Shown here: one piece after another, positions 12,801 through 24,554 of the stretch
How positions within the stretch are numbered: the first letter of the stretch is position 1
Layout of the letters: every line of letters starts with the position of its first letter
Source: Chrysemys picta bellii
Lineage: Eukaryota > Chordata > Testudines > Emydidae
DNA: 64,000 nucleotides
Direction of reading: 5' to 3'
NCBI RefSeq assembly: GCF_011386835.1
Contig: NC_088805.1
Location: 14,318,836 to 14,382,835, forward strand
Program-made: the position numbers and the translations under genes
Notes under the pieces: generated by a model
Database searches by the model: none
Told to the model about the DNA's origin: nothing
What the model saw: the letters and a program-made list of their open reading frames with translations, nothing else

Positions 12801-15800
12801 TTTTTAATAACTGGAACAAGGTCTATTTTCTGGAATCTAGTTACATTGTTAGATCTATTAATTCAGGATGGGTATAGTCGTTATTATCATCAAATATATT
12901 TGATATACCCTAGGACTACAAGAATAATTACAGCATTAGCAGTATCCCTACAACATTGCATTTGCTGTGGATTGTTGTAAGATGTTCATCTTATTTCTCT
13001 CTCTCTCATTTCCCTTGTTCTTTAAGCATATTTTTATATTAAATTAATTGTTTTGGATGAATGTTCATAGTTTAATGCATCAGGAACTGGATTGTGTAGA
13101 ACAATTAAGAACTGAGAATTCAGATTCATTGCACAAGAAAACTGCAAAGGATTTGCTTGTTTTTTACATATTAGCAAAACCTTTGCTCTTTACCCTCTTT
13201 GGATATTTTAGAAAAGCATCAGTGCACTTTTAAAATACAGACACTCAGTTGTGTGTCTGAAGAAGTAGGGACAGTGATATTGTTGTCACACTGTTTGGAG
13301 TGGCTCACGACAGCTCACGACTGTGAGTGCCTACCTCCGGGCTGACTGTCAAAAGCAGGGCAGACACCCCAAACGGGTGGTATGTTCTATAATTAGATTT
13401 CACCAAGTGAGTAACAAATGAGAACTCCTAGATCACTGTAACAGTTTTACCAGGGAGTCACTGTCTGTCCCCTTAGAGTCTAAGGTTTAGACTCTCCAGT
13501 CTATCTTGCCACCCAGGCAAGCTGGACTATATGATAAATGGTCACTTACACCCATAGGCATAGTTTGACTTCTATATTTGAGGGGGTAGCTCCAGTCAGG
13601 CCAATGGGACCGTGTGTGTGGGGGGAGGGGGGAGGGGCAAATTCAGCAACTGTCCAAGGCTTGCAGTTTGGGGGGGGGCAATGCCCCCCCTTGCCCTGCA
13701 AAATTATGCCCAGCTTCCACCAAAAATCACAGCATATTCAGGTTACACTCAGTCCCAAGAAACCAGTCACTCTCTGTGATAGAATGTACCCCTGTGTCCA
13801 GCTCCCACACACGATTGTAATAATCTTTGTACAAGGTATGTCTTATAAGGTATCATTTGAAAACTCATAATTGGCTGGTCCACATTGTGCAGGTAAAATA
13901 TGTGCGGCAACACTGTGAAGTTATAAGATGCCCTTGTGGGGTGGTGGTAACGCACGTTCCAAACCACAGCCCTGCCCAAACAGAAGCTGGCAAACTGGTC
14001 TGTCCTCAAACCAAGGAATGTGTGCTCTGCCTAATTTGCATTTAAGCTATAAACAGAGTCATCAGCAGGAAGGGAAACAAAAGAGTAAGCTGATGCCTCA
14101 GCCAGGTGTAAACAAGGCCGATGGGCCATTGCTTGCTAAGTGGCTATTTTTTGGCAGGCAAGAGGGCAGGGCCAAAAACAATCTCCATTTTAGCAATGAA
14201 ACAGCATGGAGTTCCCGTCCACACAGACTGCCTGGCCGGTGCCTTTAGCCCAACCGGAAACGCTTCTCAAAGCTTTGCAGTATTCACACAGCGTGGCTGT
14301 AGAATAGCATTGCTCATGGTGCCTGGCTGAGAAGAGGAACCCTTTGAAGTGCAGCGAGGTTGGGTTTTGCAAGTCCAGTGATTGCTATCAAGAAAAAGAG
14401 CTGGGGATCAATCAACGGAAAAACTTAAAGCATCTACAAAACCACAAACACACGCCGCTTGTTCACACAGATACCGACCTAAGTGTCTGCTATTAATGTT
14501 GGGTATCTGAGGCTGTTTACTGCTGGTGAGATGACTTATCGGTGGCTGATTAGTATTGCTGATTACTGGTGATATGGAGCTAGTGTTACAATTCTGTTAG
14601 GTAACAGTGAAGTAACGTGTGATACCAACTAACAAAGGTTGTCCTGAGACAATCCTCACTGCATTTACCGTGTAACAAATCTGTGGACAAGGGATGAAGT
14701 TATGAAGGTAGCAAGCTGAATTTATGATGAGGTAATTCTAATTCACAGCGGATTGTGCTGGTAAATATGTGAACAGGGAGTGAAAATCACATTGTTTTGA
14801 GGTTAGGACTTGCTCTGTTCAGTCTTGGAACAGTGCCAAAAAAGGATAAGCATCTATGTCAAGGTGACCTGCCAAGGACAGTTTCAACAGTGGGTTTGTG
14901 GGGTTTGTCTTTTCTCTCTTTTAACATGTACGAAGAAGGACTTTTGTAAGGGGCTTTCGGCTTGTGCTTTACCTTTGAAATACCAGGAATGTTACGTACG
15001 GTTTGGTTGGGAGACTTGCTGCGATCCTGCATGTTTACTGGAGTTGTCTTTCTAGTCTATTCAGGGCCTGATACGATAATATCTGAGTGCCTTTCTCATC
15101 CTTAATCGAAGGGGCAATATTGCCCGAGGCTTTGCACAGGAGCGAATGGAAGGGATTCAGTTTTCTTTTCCTTTTTTGACTTTTCACAAATATTATTTGT
15201 TCTCCTTTATAGCCCCCCGAGAGAATGTTCTGCTGATCTCCAGTCTGACTGCTGGGCTACTTCTGTTCCTCCTTGCTCTGGGCTTGTATTTTACATGTAA
15301 GTAGTTGCGAGTAAAGAAGTGCAAACAACCTCCCCTGCCTCTCTTTAGGCATCATCTTACACTTTGCAGCCATGGTTTGTTTTAAGTGATCTTAGTTACT
15401 GTTGTTGGCTCAGTGAGGTACAGCAAATCTTCTGGGAAATGACCAGTTCAGGATGTCTTTCCTAAATTCGTACATGGCTCCATGCTATTTCTCTTCTTTA
15501 TTGACAAGGCTGTAACATTCTTTAAGTTCAAAGCAAAGAATGAGAAGATAAGAAACCTCTTAATTATGACAGGACGTGATTGGTGCATGTGCAAAGCAGC
15601 CATGTTCTAATACAGGGGTGGCCAAACTTACCCTCTGAGCTGCATACGATCATCTTCATAACCTGAGAGCCGGGCGTGCCTGCCGGGGCTCAGGGCTTCA
15701 GCCCTGCAGCAGGGTGCTGGGGCTTCAGACTTCAGTACCCTGGGAGGCACCTGCCAAGGCTCAATGCCCTGGCAGGCATGCCCCATGGGGCTGAAGCCCC

Positions 15801-17337
15801 GAGTCCCACCACCCCATCCCAGGGCAGAAGCTCTGAGCTCCCCCACACACCAGTCTGTTAGGTGGAGAATGGGGAGCATGGTGGGCTCCGGGAGCCAGAT
15901 TTTAACTGCAAAAGAGCTGCATGTGCCTCGCGAACCACCATTTGGCCACCCCTGTTCTAATACCTAACAGCTAGAGAAGGTCACCAAATCTCCACACTCT
16001 TTATATCTCCAGTGCAAGGTCTCATCTATACGTTTCCACACTAGAGGCAGAATTTCCAGTGATGTTAACGGGAGTTGCGAGCGTGGATAGAGTCAGCGTA
16101 TGGCCCCTCAGCTGCTAAAGCCCGATCGAGAGCCAACTGAAGTCAATGGAAAGTTTCCCTTTAATTGTAAGGGGTTTTAGATCAGGCCCTTTTGGTGTAA
16201 AATAAATTAACAGAAGAAAAATATTGAAAGACCCTACAAAGCCAGAACGCAGCCTATAAATAGAGACACCGAGGTAGAATTCAGTCTTTCCCCTCAGGCC
16301 TGCAGTAGATATTTCCAGATCATTCCATAATATGCATGTGTCCTTCTGTATTTTATATTAGTAAAGTGCCGAATCCAGGCCAAGAAACCAGAAGTTTCTC
16401 TGGAAATGTCCGATCCCATTTGCAGCACCTCTGCCCCTGTCCGGAGAGAGTTCTTTACACAGCCCGTCGGCAGTGAAATGATCTATTCAAAACTGCAGTG
16501 GAGCAAGTCCAGCGTAAGTGCTGATCTCTGTGCTGAAAGTGCTCAGATGTCATTCCAGTCCCAGCGGAGTCACTCTGATAACTAATGTAGATGATGAGAG
16601 CAGTAACTTTTTGTACTTCTGTAGCATCTGCGGCTTTTTAAGTGCTTTACAAACCTCACCGTATGCTGCGAGGTAGGTGGATATTCCTCTCCTATAGTTA
16701 CCGATGAGTAAACTGAGGCATAAGCTGACTTGCCCCAGGTCACGGAGTGAAATTCACCCCAGTGCAGAGGGCTTGTGCAAAGCCTCTGCACCTTCTAAGC
16801 CCCACACAGGGACTGAGCAGGGGATCCACTGGGATGGCCATGGGGGGTGTCTACCCAGCGCTATGCGCCATGAGACAGATCTCTGAACTGGCTCTGCCCA
16901 GGCCAGCCTGGAAGGCCACGTTTTTGGAGGGCAGGGGAAGGTGACACAGGTTCATGTTTACATGAATCCAGGGGCCCGGGAGTCCCTGCAGCTGGTGTGG
17001 AGAGGCTGCGGCTGCTATTGCAGCTCAGACACTGGAAGAGCCGCTGCAGTTGTGGGGGCTGTGGTGCAACCCAGCCTTCGGGCCCCGCTCTCACTGTGGC
17101 TGATACATGGAGCTGCCTCATTCACTTCATCTCAGCCTCTTCTGCCTTGGGCTGAGGTTCCCAGCTCAGAGAATGTCACTGTTCCCTGTGCTGATCTGGG
17201 GTTCTGCTTGTTCTCAGATGGTGTCCTCTCCAGGGGGGAGCACTCACTCTGGCGAGCCAGTGACAGAGAAGGAGTCCAGAGCGGGGAGCAGTGACCCAGG
17301 AATGGACACTGTGTATGCCATGCTTCAGGCACCGTGA
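9825..17337 (+). CDS. Single-IgV inhibitory receptor, NCR3-like ectodomain, two ITIM-like motifs
   Basis: Type I membrane receptor of 259 residues from five exons: 9825-9885 (signal peptide MALLVSVLVLSFLPEVFLSL), 11392-11754 (IgV domain), 15213-15296 (membrane span), 16362-16513 and 17218-17337 (tail). All junctions have GT/AG and the phases close in frame. The IgV domain has Cys41 and Cys120 of the canonical disulfide, the DSGLYYC motif and six N-glycosylation sequons. The membrane segment (about 146-167, LLISSLTAGLLLFLLALGLY) has no charged residue. The tail holds MIYSKL (Tyr211) and TVYAML (Tyr253), resembling ITIM/ITSM motifs that recruit SHP phosphatases. The FRGHL block and NGT-rich domain end recall NKp30 (NCR3), but NKp30 has a membrane Arg and no ITIM, so the name is tentative. 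The exon chain is strongly supported; ligand and orthology are not known. Confidence 0.85.
13770..14400 (+). repeat. LTR-like interspersed repeat in receptor intron 2
   Basis: Starts near 'gtgatagaatgtacccctgt' and runs through phrases such as 'ccacacagactgcctg'. The same family appears in reverse orientation at about 30300-30640 and 59440-59636, with a further end at 60300-60375. The arrangement suggests an old long terminal repeat or a similar non-coding mobile element. I see no internal coding genes. Assignment to LTR is inference from the dispersed copies. Confidence 0.5.
15613..15954. mobile_element. Non-autonomous hAT-type MITE with 8-bp target duplication
   Basis: Terminal inverted repeats: CAGGGGTGGCCAAA at the left end and TTTGGCCACCCCTG at the right end. 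The element is flanked on both sides by the perfect 8-bp direct repeat TTCTAATA (15605-15612 and 15955-15962). An 8-bp target duplication with CAGGGG-type ends is the signature of hAT transposons. At 342 bp with no transposase frame it is non-autonomous. It sits between exons 3 and 4 of the ITIM receptor gene. Confidence 0.93.
16600..16760. repeat. MIR-like SINE relic
   Basis: Has the MIR-type order: 'aagtgctttacaaacctcac', then 'gatgagtaaactgaggca', then 'cttgccccaggtcac'. It lies in the last intron of the ITIM receptor gene. Degraded; family assignment by eye. Confidence 0.55.
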
Positions 17338-17416
17338 ATGTATTCCCCTCCGACGCGTGTAACACAAATGTCTCCAGCAAACACCCCTTTTCTTCAGTGG
17401 TGTGACTCTGGCATGT

Positions 17417-17422
17417 AATAAA
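17417..17422 (+). promoter_or_regulatory. Polyadenylation signal AATAAA of the ITIM receptor gene
   Basis: A canonical AATAAA lies 80 bp after the TGA stop at 17335-17337, followed by a GT-rich stretch ('gttgtgtggttgggtg'). This supports 17218-17337 as the last coding exon. Confidence 0.75.
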
Positions 17423-20119
17423 TGTACTGATGAAAGTTGTGTGGTTGGGTGAAACTGACCTTTAAGTGGAGCGCGTCTATGGGACATGAATACAGTATTC
17501 CTCAGGCCCCTACAATATTGCTGTGAAATGTCCAGTTGGCCTTTGTTGTTGAGGCCCATGCCCTGCAGTGAGAAGGGTCTGAGGTCCCTCTCTTCCCTCC
17601 CCGTCTCTGATTGTATTGTACCAAACTCTGCCATCTTCCTCTTTGCCATTCCCCCAGGGATGATAAGCTTTGTAATGATACCTTACAAGAGACCTTTTGC
17701 ATAAAGCATAATCCAGTTACATCATATTCACATTTATAAGGATATTTTCATAAAGCATATGGAGTGCAAGGTCACAACGTGTGGCACTGACGTTAACACT
17801 ACATGACAAAGACCCAAACTAGGGACCCCAAGGAAATCAATCTGTGGCGCAGGGAGTTGGGAATGCTCCGGGGACAGATGCCTTTCACACTGTCACAGTG
17901 CTGGATACGCCCAGCTTCACATACCTGCATTTCTGATCTGAAATGTCTCTCTCCAGCTCGGAGAAGAGTTTCTCTCCACAGCTGGCCTATGGCCTTTCAG
18001 CTCAGTTCAGCTAAATCCCCAAGAAAGCCAGTTGTTATTTTCCTAAATCACCCCAGTCTCAATAACTTCTACTCACCATGGGTCAGAAATAGTGCTGGTG
18101 TTTTACTCGGGCTCTGCCCCTATCCCCAAACACTACACACAGTTCCACATAGCTCACGGTTCTCTGACGCCCCCCTGCCCATGTTCTGATCTCAGTTACA
18201 CTAACAATGTGGAGTAACTCAACTGCCTTTCGTTGACTTTGGTGGAGTTATTCACAGTGCTACTGAGATCACAATCTGGCACGGTTTCAATCTATTGTCT
18301 GCGGACTCAGGACAGTGCTGCAGCGGGTCCTGTTTAGAGATTTTCTTCCCGCCCACAGGGGCTGTAAGTTTAACTAAAAGTGAAATTCTGCAGCGATGCA
18401 TGTGGCTGCTCAAGAAGAGCTGGTACGGAGTGGTATGGAATCACACCTTTGCACAGCACTATGATCTCTTGTGGTAGCCCCCAGATGTTGCCACATCATC
18501 ACAAGCAGGGACAGCATTGCACCTTCTAAGGCATGAACAGCTCAGAGCCGTAGGAAGTAGGAAACCAGGCAGAGCGGAGGCAGGTTCTGCAGAGACCTCT
18601 TGCTCTGGTGGTGAGGCGCGGGAGCTGTTGCTGGGGGAGATGTGCTGACACCTCCACCCCCTTTGCTTCCCCTGCAGAATGAAGTGTGAAGCCACACACC
18701 CAAAAGAGAGTCTTGGTTTCTCACTAAGCCACTCAAGCAACAGGAACCTCTTCTGCTCTCACATTGCACCAGAGCAATGCACAGGGAGTTTGTACCAGGT
18801 ATGTGTGGAGCGGACATTCACACCAGGTTTGCGTAGGAGGGCGGATCTCTCTCACACACACAAACCTGGTGGTCGCTCACTGTTTATTCCCACACCAAAG
18901 CTTATGTCTGAGTCTGAAAAGAAATGGTCACAGAAATGTAGAGGACTCACAGTTTGCATTTTCCCAGGTTATGAGTGTACAGTTCTCAGACACGATCAGG
19001 ATGTTTCAAGACCACCCTCTATCCCAGTCATTACCTATTTCTATCCTGCCTGGGCTGACCCAAAGCCCACTGAAGTCAATGGGAATCTCTCCACTGGCTT
19101 TAATGGGCCTTGGATTAAGCCCTGTATGTCCTCTACCAGCTGCTGTAAAACTGGCTCTGAGCAAATCTTTCTATGTTGGTTTTCCCTGTGTACTTTGAGA
19201 GGCTACCACTGGGCATCACACAAGGGTCAGGTGGTTGAGGCTGGTCCTGTTGTCCTGGCTGTATCGGGTTATCCCTCTTCCCTGCCGTCTGCATTACAGC
19301 TCCAAACTGTGTGTCGTAGAGACCTCCCATAAGAACATAAGAATGGCCGTTTGGGTCAGAGCGAAGGTCCATCCAGCCCAGTATCCTGTCTACCGACAGT
19401 GGCCAATGACAGGTGCTCCAGAGGGAGTGAGCAGAACAGGGAATCATCAAGTGATCTCTCTCCTGCCGTCCATCACCACCCTCTGACAGGAACAGAACAG
19501 GAAATGTTCAAACCCTCACACAGAGCACGCTCTGGGTCTGGAATGTGAAGCTGCATCCACCGAACACTCTCAGTAGGTCAGAAACACCTGGGTGGCAGGA
19601 GGAGGGGAGCCAGACTGGCCCAGGGAGGTTAGGCAGAGGCAGTCGGTCTGGGTTGGAGGCTCCCGATGGGTTTGATCCTTTGTGTGTTTCAGATGCTCAG
19701 ACTGGGTCAGACTCCATCTGGGTCAAACGCTGTGTGTGGCTTGACTGGTCTCTGTGGGCTGCAGGCTCTGTGCGGCTGGATGCGGCTTGGGGGCTGCAGG
19801 CCTGTCTGGGGGTTGGATGCTCTGTGGGGGTTGGTGGAGGTTCCCTTCAGGTGGGATGTTCTGGGCCAGACTGTGCCTTGCTTTTGTGTGGGTGACTGGG
19901 GAGAGCACTGCCACCCCCGGCAAAGGGTAGGTCAATATTAGTCCATGAGCTCAGGGGAGCACAGGGACTGCTCCCTCCATGCACCCCCAATCCCTGGCAG
20001 GCCTGCTGAGGGGAGCAGGCTACACTGCTAAGGGAAGGTGCAGATTGCATAGTCCCCTGTGCACCAGGGAGTTCTGGGAGGAGGAGGCACAGTCCCTCCC
20101 AGACTCCCCGGGTGCGGTG
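17423..20119. other. Intergenic DNA between receptor gene and the duplicated IGL block
   Basis: No exon recognised. Open frames of up to 217 codons here show no domain and no splice context. A fragment of the CR1-type repeat occurs at about 19327-19500 (see separate entry). The rest appears to be unique sequence. Confidence 0.4.
19327..19500 (-). mobile_element. CR1-type LINE fragment
   Basis: Begins 'agaacataagaatggccgtt' and continues with a 'cagtatcctgtctaccgaca' phrase. A related segment at 62510-62600 precedes a recognisable CR1 reverse-transcriptase C-terminus on the minus strand, which links this fragment to the same family and orientation. Confidence 0.65.
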
Positions 20120-20167
20120 CAGCCAGGACCCAGGGGAAGGAGTGTCATTAACACTGGCTGGCCCTCA

Positions 20168-20516
20168 AGCACAGTTGCCAACTTTCACACGGTAAATAAG
20201 CACCGCGTCTTTCACAATAAGCAAAAATCAAGCTAATCCCATTTCAAAACAAGGCCAGAACAAGCCAGTCCCTAAGAACCCAACACCCTATGTGACTAGG
20301 TCCCCCCACTGTGCAGTCTGGGACTGTGGTGGGCCTGCTGTGCGCCCCTGACTCTCTCCCCCCCTTGCCCCTGCTTACCGGGAGCCAATCAAAAAAAAAG
20401 AAGCAACAAGTTACAACAAGCTACAAGCAAAAAATAGCCAACAAGCAACTCACGATTAAGCCAAAACCAAGCCCAATTTCTGCGTTTTTTCGCAGGTTTG
20501 GCATGTCTGGCCCTCA
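20168..20516. mobile_element. 349-bp insertion present only in the left copy, flanked by CTGGCCCTCA
   Basis: The 10-bp word CTGGCCCTCA occurs at 20158-20167 and again at 20507-20516; the right copy (about 47664-47673) has it once and lacks the DNA between. This looks like a mobile-element insertion with target duplication after the two copies parted. A-rich internal stretches ('caaaaaaaaagaagcaac') are present, but I do not recognise the family. Thirteen further bases after the second repeat are also absent from the right copy. Confidence 0.6.
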
Positions 20517-21660
20517 GGGTGTTAAAGGAGTCATCCAGGCGGCTTAGCCCAGTTCGTGTTTGTCTGTGTGGCCGCCTGACCTTAAATCTGCAAAATCCCT
20601 TCCAGGCCATTGGCGTGAGAGAAGCCAGAGGAGGCGGAATGGTCACATGCGGCACAAGGGCTGAGTGTGTCCCTACGGGGATTGCTCATTTCCCGTTACC
20701 AGGAGAGCACGGTCATTATAAACTGGACACTCACGTAGCAAGGCTTGTACACAGGCAGTCCTATAGCACCCAGTCCCCACTAGAGGGCAGTACATTCCAA
20801 CACCTGATTTCATGCTGCTTGCTCCTGTCTCTGCAGGTCGCTGCTGCATTCAGAGATGGGAGAGGATGATGATGAATTGCATTAGTGCCCAGAGGCCCCA
20901 GTCAGGACCAGAGCCCCCTTGTGCAGGGCACGGTGCGAACACACATGCTGAGCATTTCAAATCGAATTCAAACCCTTTAACCCCTTGGCACTGATTGGGT
21001 GGGGCTCAGTGGGATTTTCACCCTTGCTGCTCTGATGAAGCCGCAGTCATTGTCGTTCCCTCTCATTAGGCGCTGTCTGATCCCAGGTGACATCACGGTC
21101 ACACAGCTGTCTGGATCGCTGCATAATTACCCATTATGGGGGTTTTACGCCTTCCTCTTCAGCATCTGGTCCTGGCCCCAGCTAAAGACACGGCACCAGA
21201 CTAGATGGACCATCAGGCTGGCCTGGCCTGGCAGTGTAGTGCAGGGGCCAGGGATGGCGCAGGGCATGAGACCATGCTCTACAGTCTCCGGTTATAGGTG
21301 TAATACATTGTGAGCAGAGATTAGTATTCACTTAAAGGCATAGTACATAGACAACAAGTTATCGCTCGTGTTCATTTATACACGTCTAACCCGTGAATCC
21401 TGCTGAGCTCCTGGCCGTATTAATCCCTTGTGGCACTCGGAGCGCACAATACAATGCAGTGCATCCAGACCAGGTGTATCAACACTGCCTGGGGCATTGC
21501 AGCCTCCTGAGCGGGGTCATTGACACCGGTCGCTGCTGCTGGGCTTCCACTCCAGCTGATCTCTTCGGGCCCCTCTGTTTGCATGGGAGGGTTTCGGGTC
21601 CAATTCTGGCGCTGTGGTGAAAACCAATTCCCCACCTAAATTCTCCCAAGGGAGTGGCAG

Positions 21661-21668
21661 ATTTGCAT
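21661..21668 (+). promoter_or_regulatory. Octamer ATTTGCAT, promoter of left VPREB1-like gene
   Basis: Perfect immunoglobulin-promoter octamer (Oct-1/Oct-2 site) 126 bp before the ATG, with a TTTAAAT TATA-like box about 20 bp further on. Confidence 0.8.
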
Positions 21669-21793
21669 GGCTCTCCTGCTGTGGGGCTGCTTTAAATGCC
21701 CCAGCAAAGCTCATGTGGTCCGTAGCAGAGCCAAAGACGCACAGAAGGACTTTGCCGTGCTCTCGTTCATTGACTCCTCGGTGCAGGACAGTC

Positions 21794-22497
21794 ATGCTAC
21801 CCCAGCTTCCTGTGGCACTGGGACTCCTGGCGCTTTCTTTAGCACGTAAGTTCTCGGTATATTTCTTTGAGTCTTGCTAACTTAGTGCTGCCAGGAGTTT
21901 TCTATAGCCTCGCAGAGGAAACCCTTGAAAGCAAAGAAGGGTTTGCTTTCTCAGCGTCTCCCAGGGGGCAGAGTCAGCTCTGCCCCCTATCTGTATGGAG
22001 TTTTAGTAAAGTTATGTCACTTGGGTCTACCCCAGATTACAGGGCTGGTGCAGTAGGTTGCAGAACCCTTTGGTCCGATGACTATTGCAAGCCCAGTTGA
22101 CAGCATTGCTTGCCCACTAGCAGCCTCAATAACACTGTCTTTGCTTCCTCCAAATGTACAGACCCAGCCTGTCCTGACCCAGGAGCCCTCTGTGTCTATC
22201 GCACCCGGGGAATCAGTCACTCTGAAATGTGTCATGAGTGGGGCCAAGTTCAAGGATTATTGTGTAGAGTGGTACCAGCAAAAATCTGGCAGTGCCCCCA
22301 GTTTCATTCTGGAGTACTGTGTAAAAAGTGGTTTAAAGAGAGGAGAGGGGGTTCCGGAGAGATTCTCGGGCTCCAAAGATCACAGCCTCGACGAAGGGTA
22401 TTTAAACATTTCACGGGTGCAGCCCGAGGATGAGGCTGATTATTATTGTTCAATTTGGGACAAAACCCACAAGATGCACAGTGCTATAGTCACATAG
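21794..22497 (+). pseudogene. VPREB1-like / diverged V-lambda gene, left copy, splice acceptor lost
   Basis: Leader exon 21794-21845 (MLPQLPVALGLLALSLA) with a good GTAAGT donor; V exon about 22154-22497 starting near HVQTQPVLTQEPSVSIAPGE and ending in stop TAG. The fold is intact: Cys in TLKCVMSG, WYQQK, and DEADYYC. Two further Cys lie at DYC and EYC, near CDR1 and CDR2. The acceptor position reads CAA where the right copy has CAG, so normal splicing should fail; the next AG (22160-22161) would shift the frame. A CACAGTG heptamer stands at 22477-22483, but the nonamer position (22507-22515) reads GTGGGAACC, a poor match, so the gene probably does not rearrange. SGSKD and the GYLxIS..QPEDEA block resemble VPREB1, but a lambda V origin is equally possible. 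Confidence 0.7.
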
Positions 22498-22515
22498 AGA
22501 ACCAGTGTGGGAACC

Positions 22516-24169
22516 CCTTAGCAGCTTCACAGCACACAGCATGAAGGACAGTGCTCAGCCCCTCAGCCATGACCAGCAATGACATCTCTCCTTGTCTCAT
22601 CTGCTTTCGCCCTCCTGTACATTTTACTCTCTCTTTTCTTTCTCTGAATTACTGTTGCAGGCTTGGAAATCCCTCCATTCCCTTCCCCAATGACACCCTC
22701 CGCAGGTGTCCCAGCACTGCGATCTCCAGAGCTGCCGTTGACCCACTGCCGTTTGTCAAGAGTGGAATTCGATTCAATCATATCAGCAAATGGAGCTGAG
22801 CTTCCCTTCCAGCCAGGACCCATTTCTGCTCTTCACTGACCCCCGGCATTATTGCTCATTTCCACGTGCCCCTCACATGGGCAGGTCCTGTGCACACGTC
22901 CTCCTCACAACTGCACCAACGCCCCCCGATCCTGACCTATGGCATCTGCTGCTATTTCAGCTTGGGGTCTCCTGAGGAGATGCTGACTGTGCCAAACGGT
23001 GCGGCATAAGTGACCTAGACCAGCATCTCCTTGGCAGTAGTGACGAGTGACCCCCAAAATGCTGGATGATTCAATTTTAAATTTTAAATGTGGTGCTTAT
23101 CCAAACCTCCAGACCTGTGAAAATCCCTCCTCCCTCTGCTCTTCCCCACGAATGTCCATCAGAACCTTCTCCCATACTCCAGGGGCTACTCATCCCCAGT
23201 TAAGCTTGTTTGGTCCGGCCAAGCCAGGCACTCTAACAAACCACCTTCCCCTCTACATCCAGAGCCCTGGCTGGCCGGCATGCTGTCGGCTGAGGCCTCC
23301 GTTTAAAAGATTTCCAAGCCCAGGAATTTCTTTCCAGTTCCTTACCCTGCAATTGCAGAGAGTGCGTCACTGATACTTGAGATGTGGCCTTTAAATCATT
23401 ACATGAAGCTACAGGCCAATCCTCTGAATTACCATAAGGAACATTCAGGTATTGATTTACCTGTCCAATAACATCTGAGGGGCCTGGAGCTAATTTGCCT
23501 AATGATCTCCCATGTCACTCTAAAGTCTGTTGGAGCCATGGGGCTTTGGCCTTTGACTGCTGCAGAATGTCCCTGTGGTGTCTCTCTCTGGGCCTCTCCT
23601 GGTGGTGCCAGTACCATGTAGGATGCAGCATTTCCCCTCTGGGGCGTGATGTGCCTGGGGATGTGTCTTATCATGTGTGATGTTGGCAGCCCCTTTTCTC
23701 CTCCGCTTCCAGATCCCGCAGACACTCTCCATGTCACTGTCTCCAGCACAGCCTGAGGGATTCAGCGGAGGCCTGGGCGTGCCCCTAGGTGTATTTATGT
23801 GCTGCTATTATTACAGCAGCAGCCATAGCAGAGAGACCAGGTTCCTAGACCGATCCTCTGGTTCCACACACACTTGCAGCAGGGCTGCTCCAGCGCTGGC
23901 GTCCAGGCAGAAGGCCGGGTGGGTTGTTCCTGTGTTCCACGGCCGAGCAGCAGTAGCTCTTGTCACGGTGATTTAGTCTCAGGTCCGTCTGTGGTTAGTG
24001 TCTGTGATTAGACAGCAGCCTGGGGAAAGGCTCCTGCACTTTGACACCTAGCGCAGGGACCGGCTCTGGATGGATCTCCAGTCTCTGAAGGAAAGCGGCT
24101 TGTTCTGTCCAGAAAGGAGCTGGTCTTAGATTCTCCTCCCGTAGCACTTTCCATCTGAGCATTTCTCAA
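22516..24169. other. Intergenic, between VPREB1-like and VPREB3 (left)
   Basis: No exon recognised. The whole interval is present in the right copy in reverse orientation (about 52500-54150), with small differences only. The conservation reflects recent duplication rather than evident function. Confidence 0.5.
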
Positions 24170-24340
24170 ATATGGATGAGTTCAGCCTCCCAGCTCTTGT
24201 GCGGGAGGTGGGTTTTATTATCCCTGCTTTATAAGTGGGGAAACGGAGACCCAGAGAGAGGATAGGAGCTACCTAGGGGCACTCGGGAGGTCTGTGGGCA
24301 GAGCTGGAATAGAACCCGGCTCCATGTCTCATGCGCACGG
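24170..24340. repeat. MIR-like SINE relic upstream of VPREB3
   Basis: Contains 'tttattatccctgctttata' and an 'agtggggaaacggagaccca' phrase in MIR order. The inverted partner lies at about 52340-52500. It sits a few hundred bases before the VPREB3 octamer. Confidence 0.5.
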
Positions 24341-24554
24341 CACCTGCAGAGGGGAGGGGGACAGACAAGAGGAGGAGGCTGGATTCTGCAGCAAATGCCA
24401 GAGCCCAAAATACAGCCGGGGTGTCAGCCCTGAATCCGTTCTTCCCTGCGGTGACTGAAGCTTCATCCTCAAGTGTCGGCCTTGTGGCTGAATAGTGCAG
24501 AGAGCAGCCGATAGTCACCTGATCAGCTGCTGGAGTCCCTGAGCCCCAGGGCTC

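Noticed and set aside
18679..19332. 217-codon plus-strand open frame
   Set aside because: No recognisable domain, no splice context, and it runs into a CR1 fragment; likely chance in GC-rich DNA.
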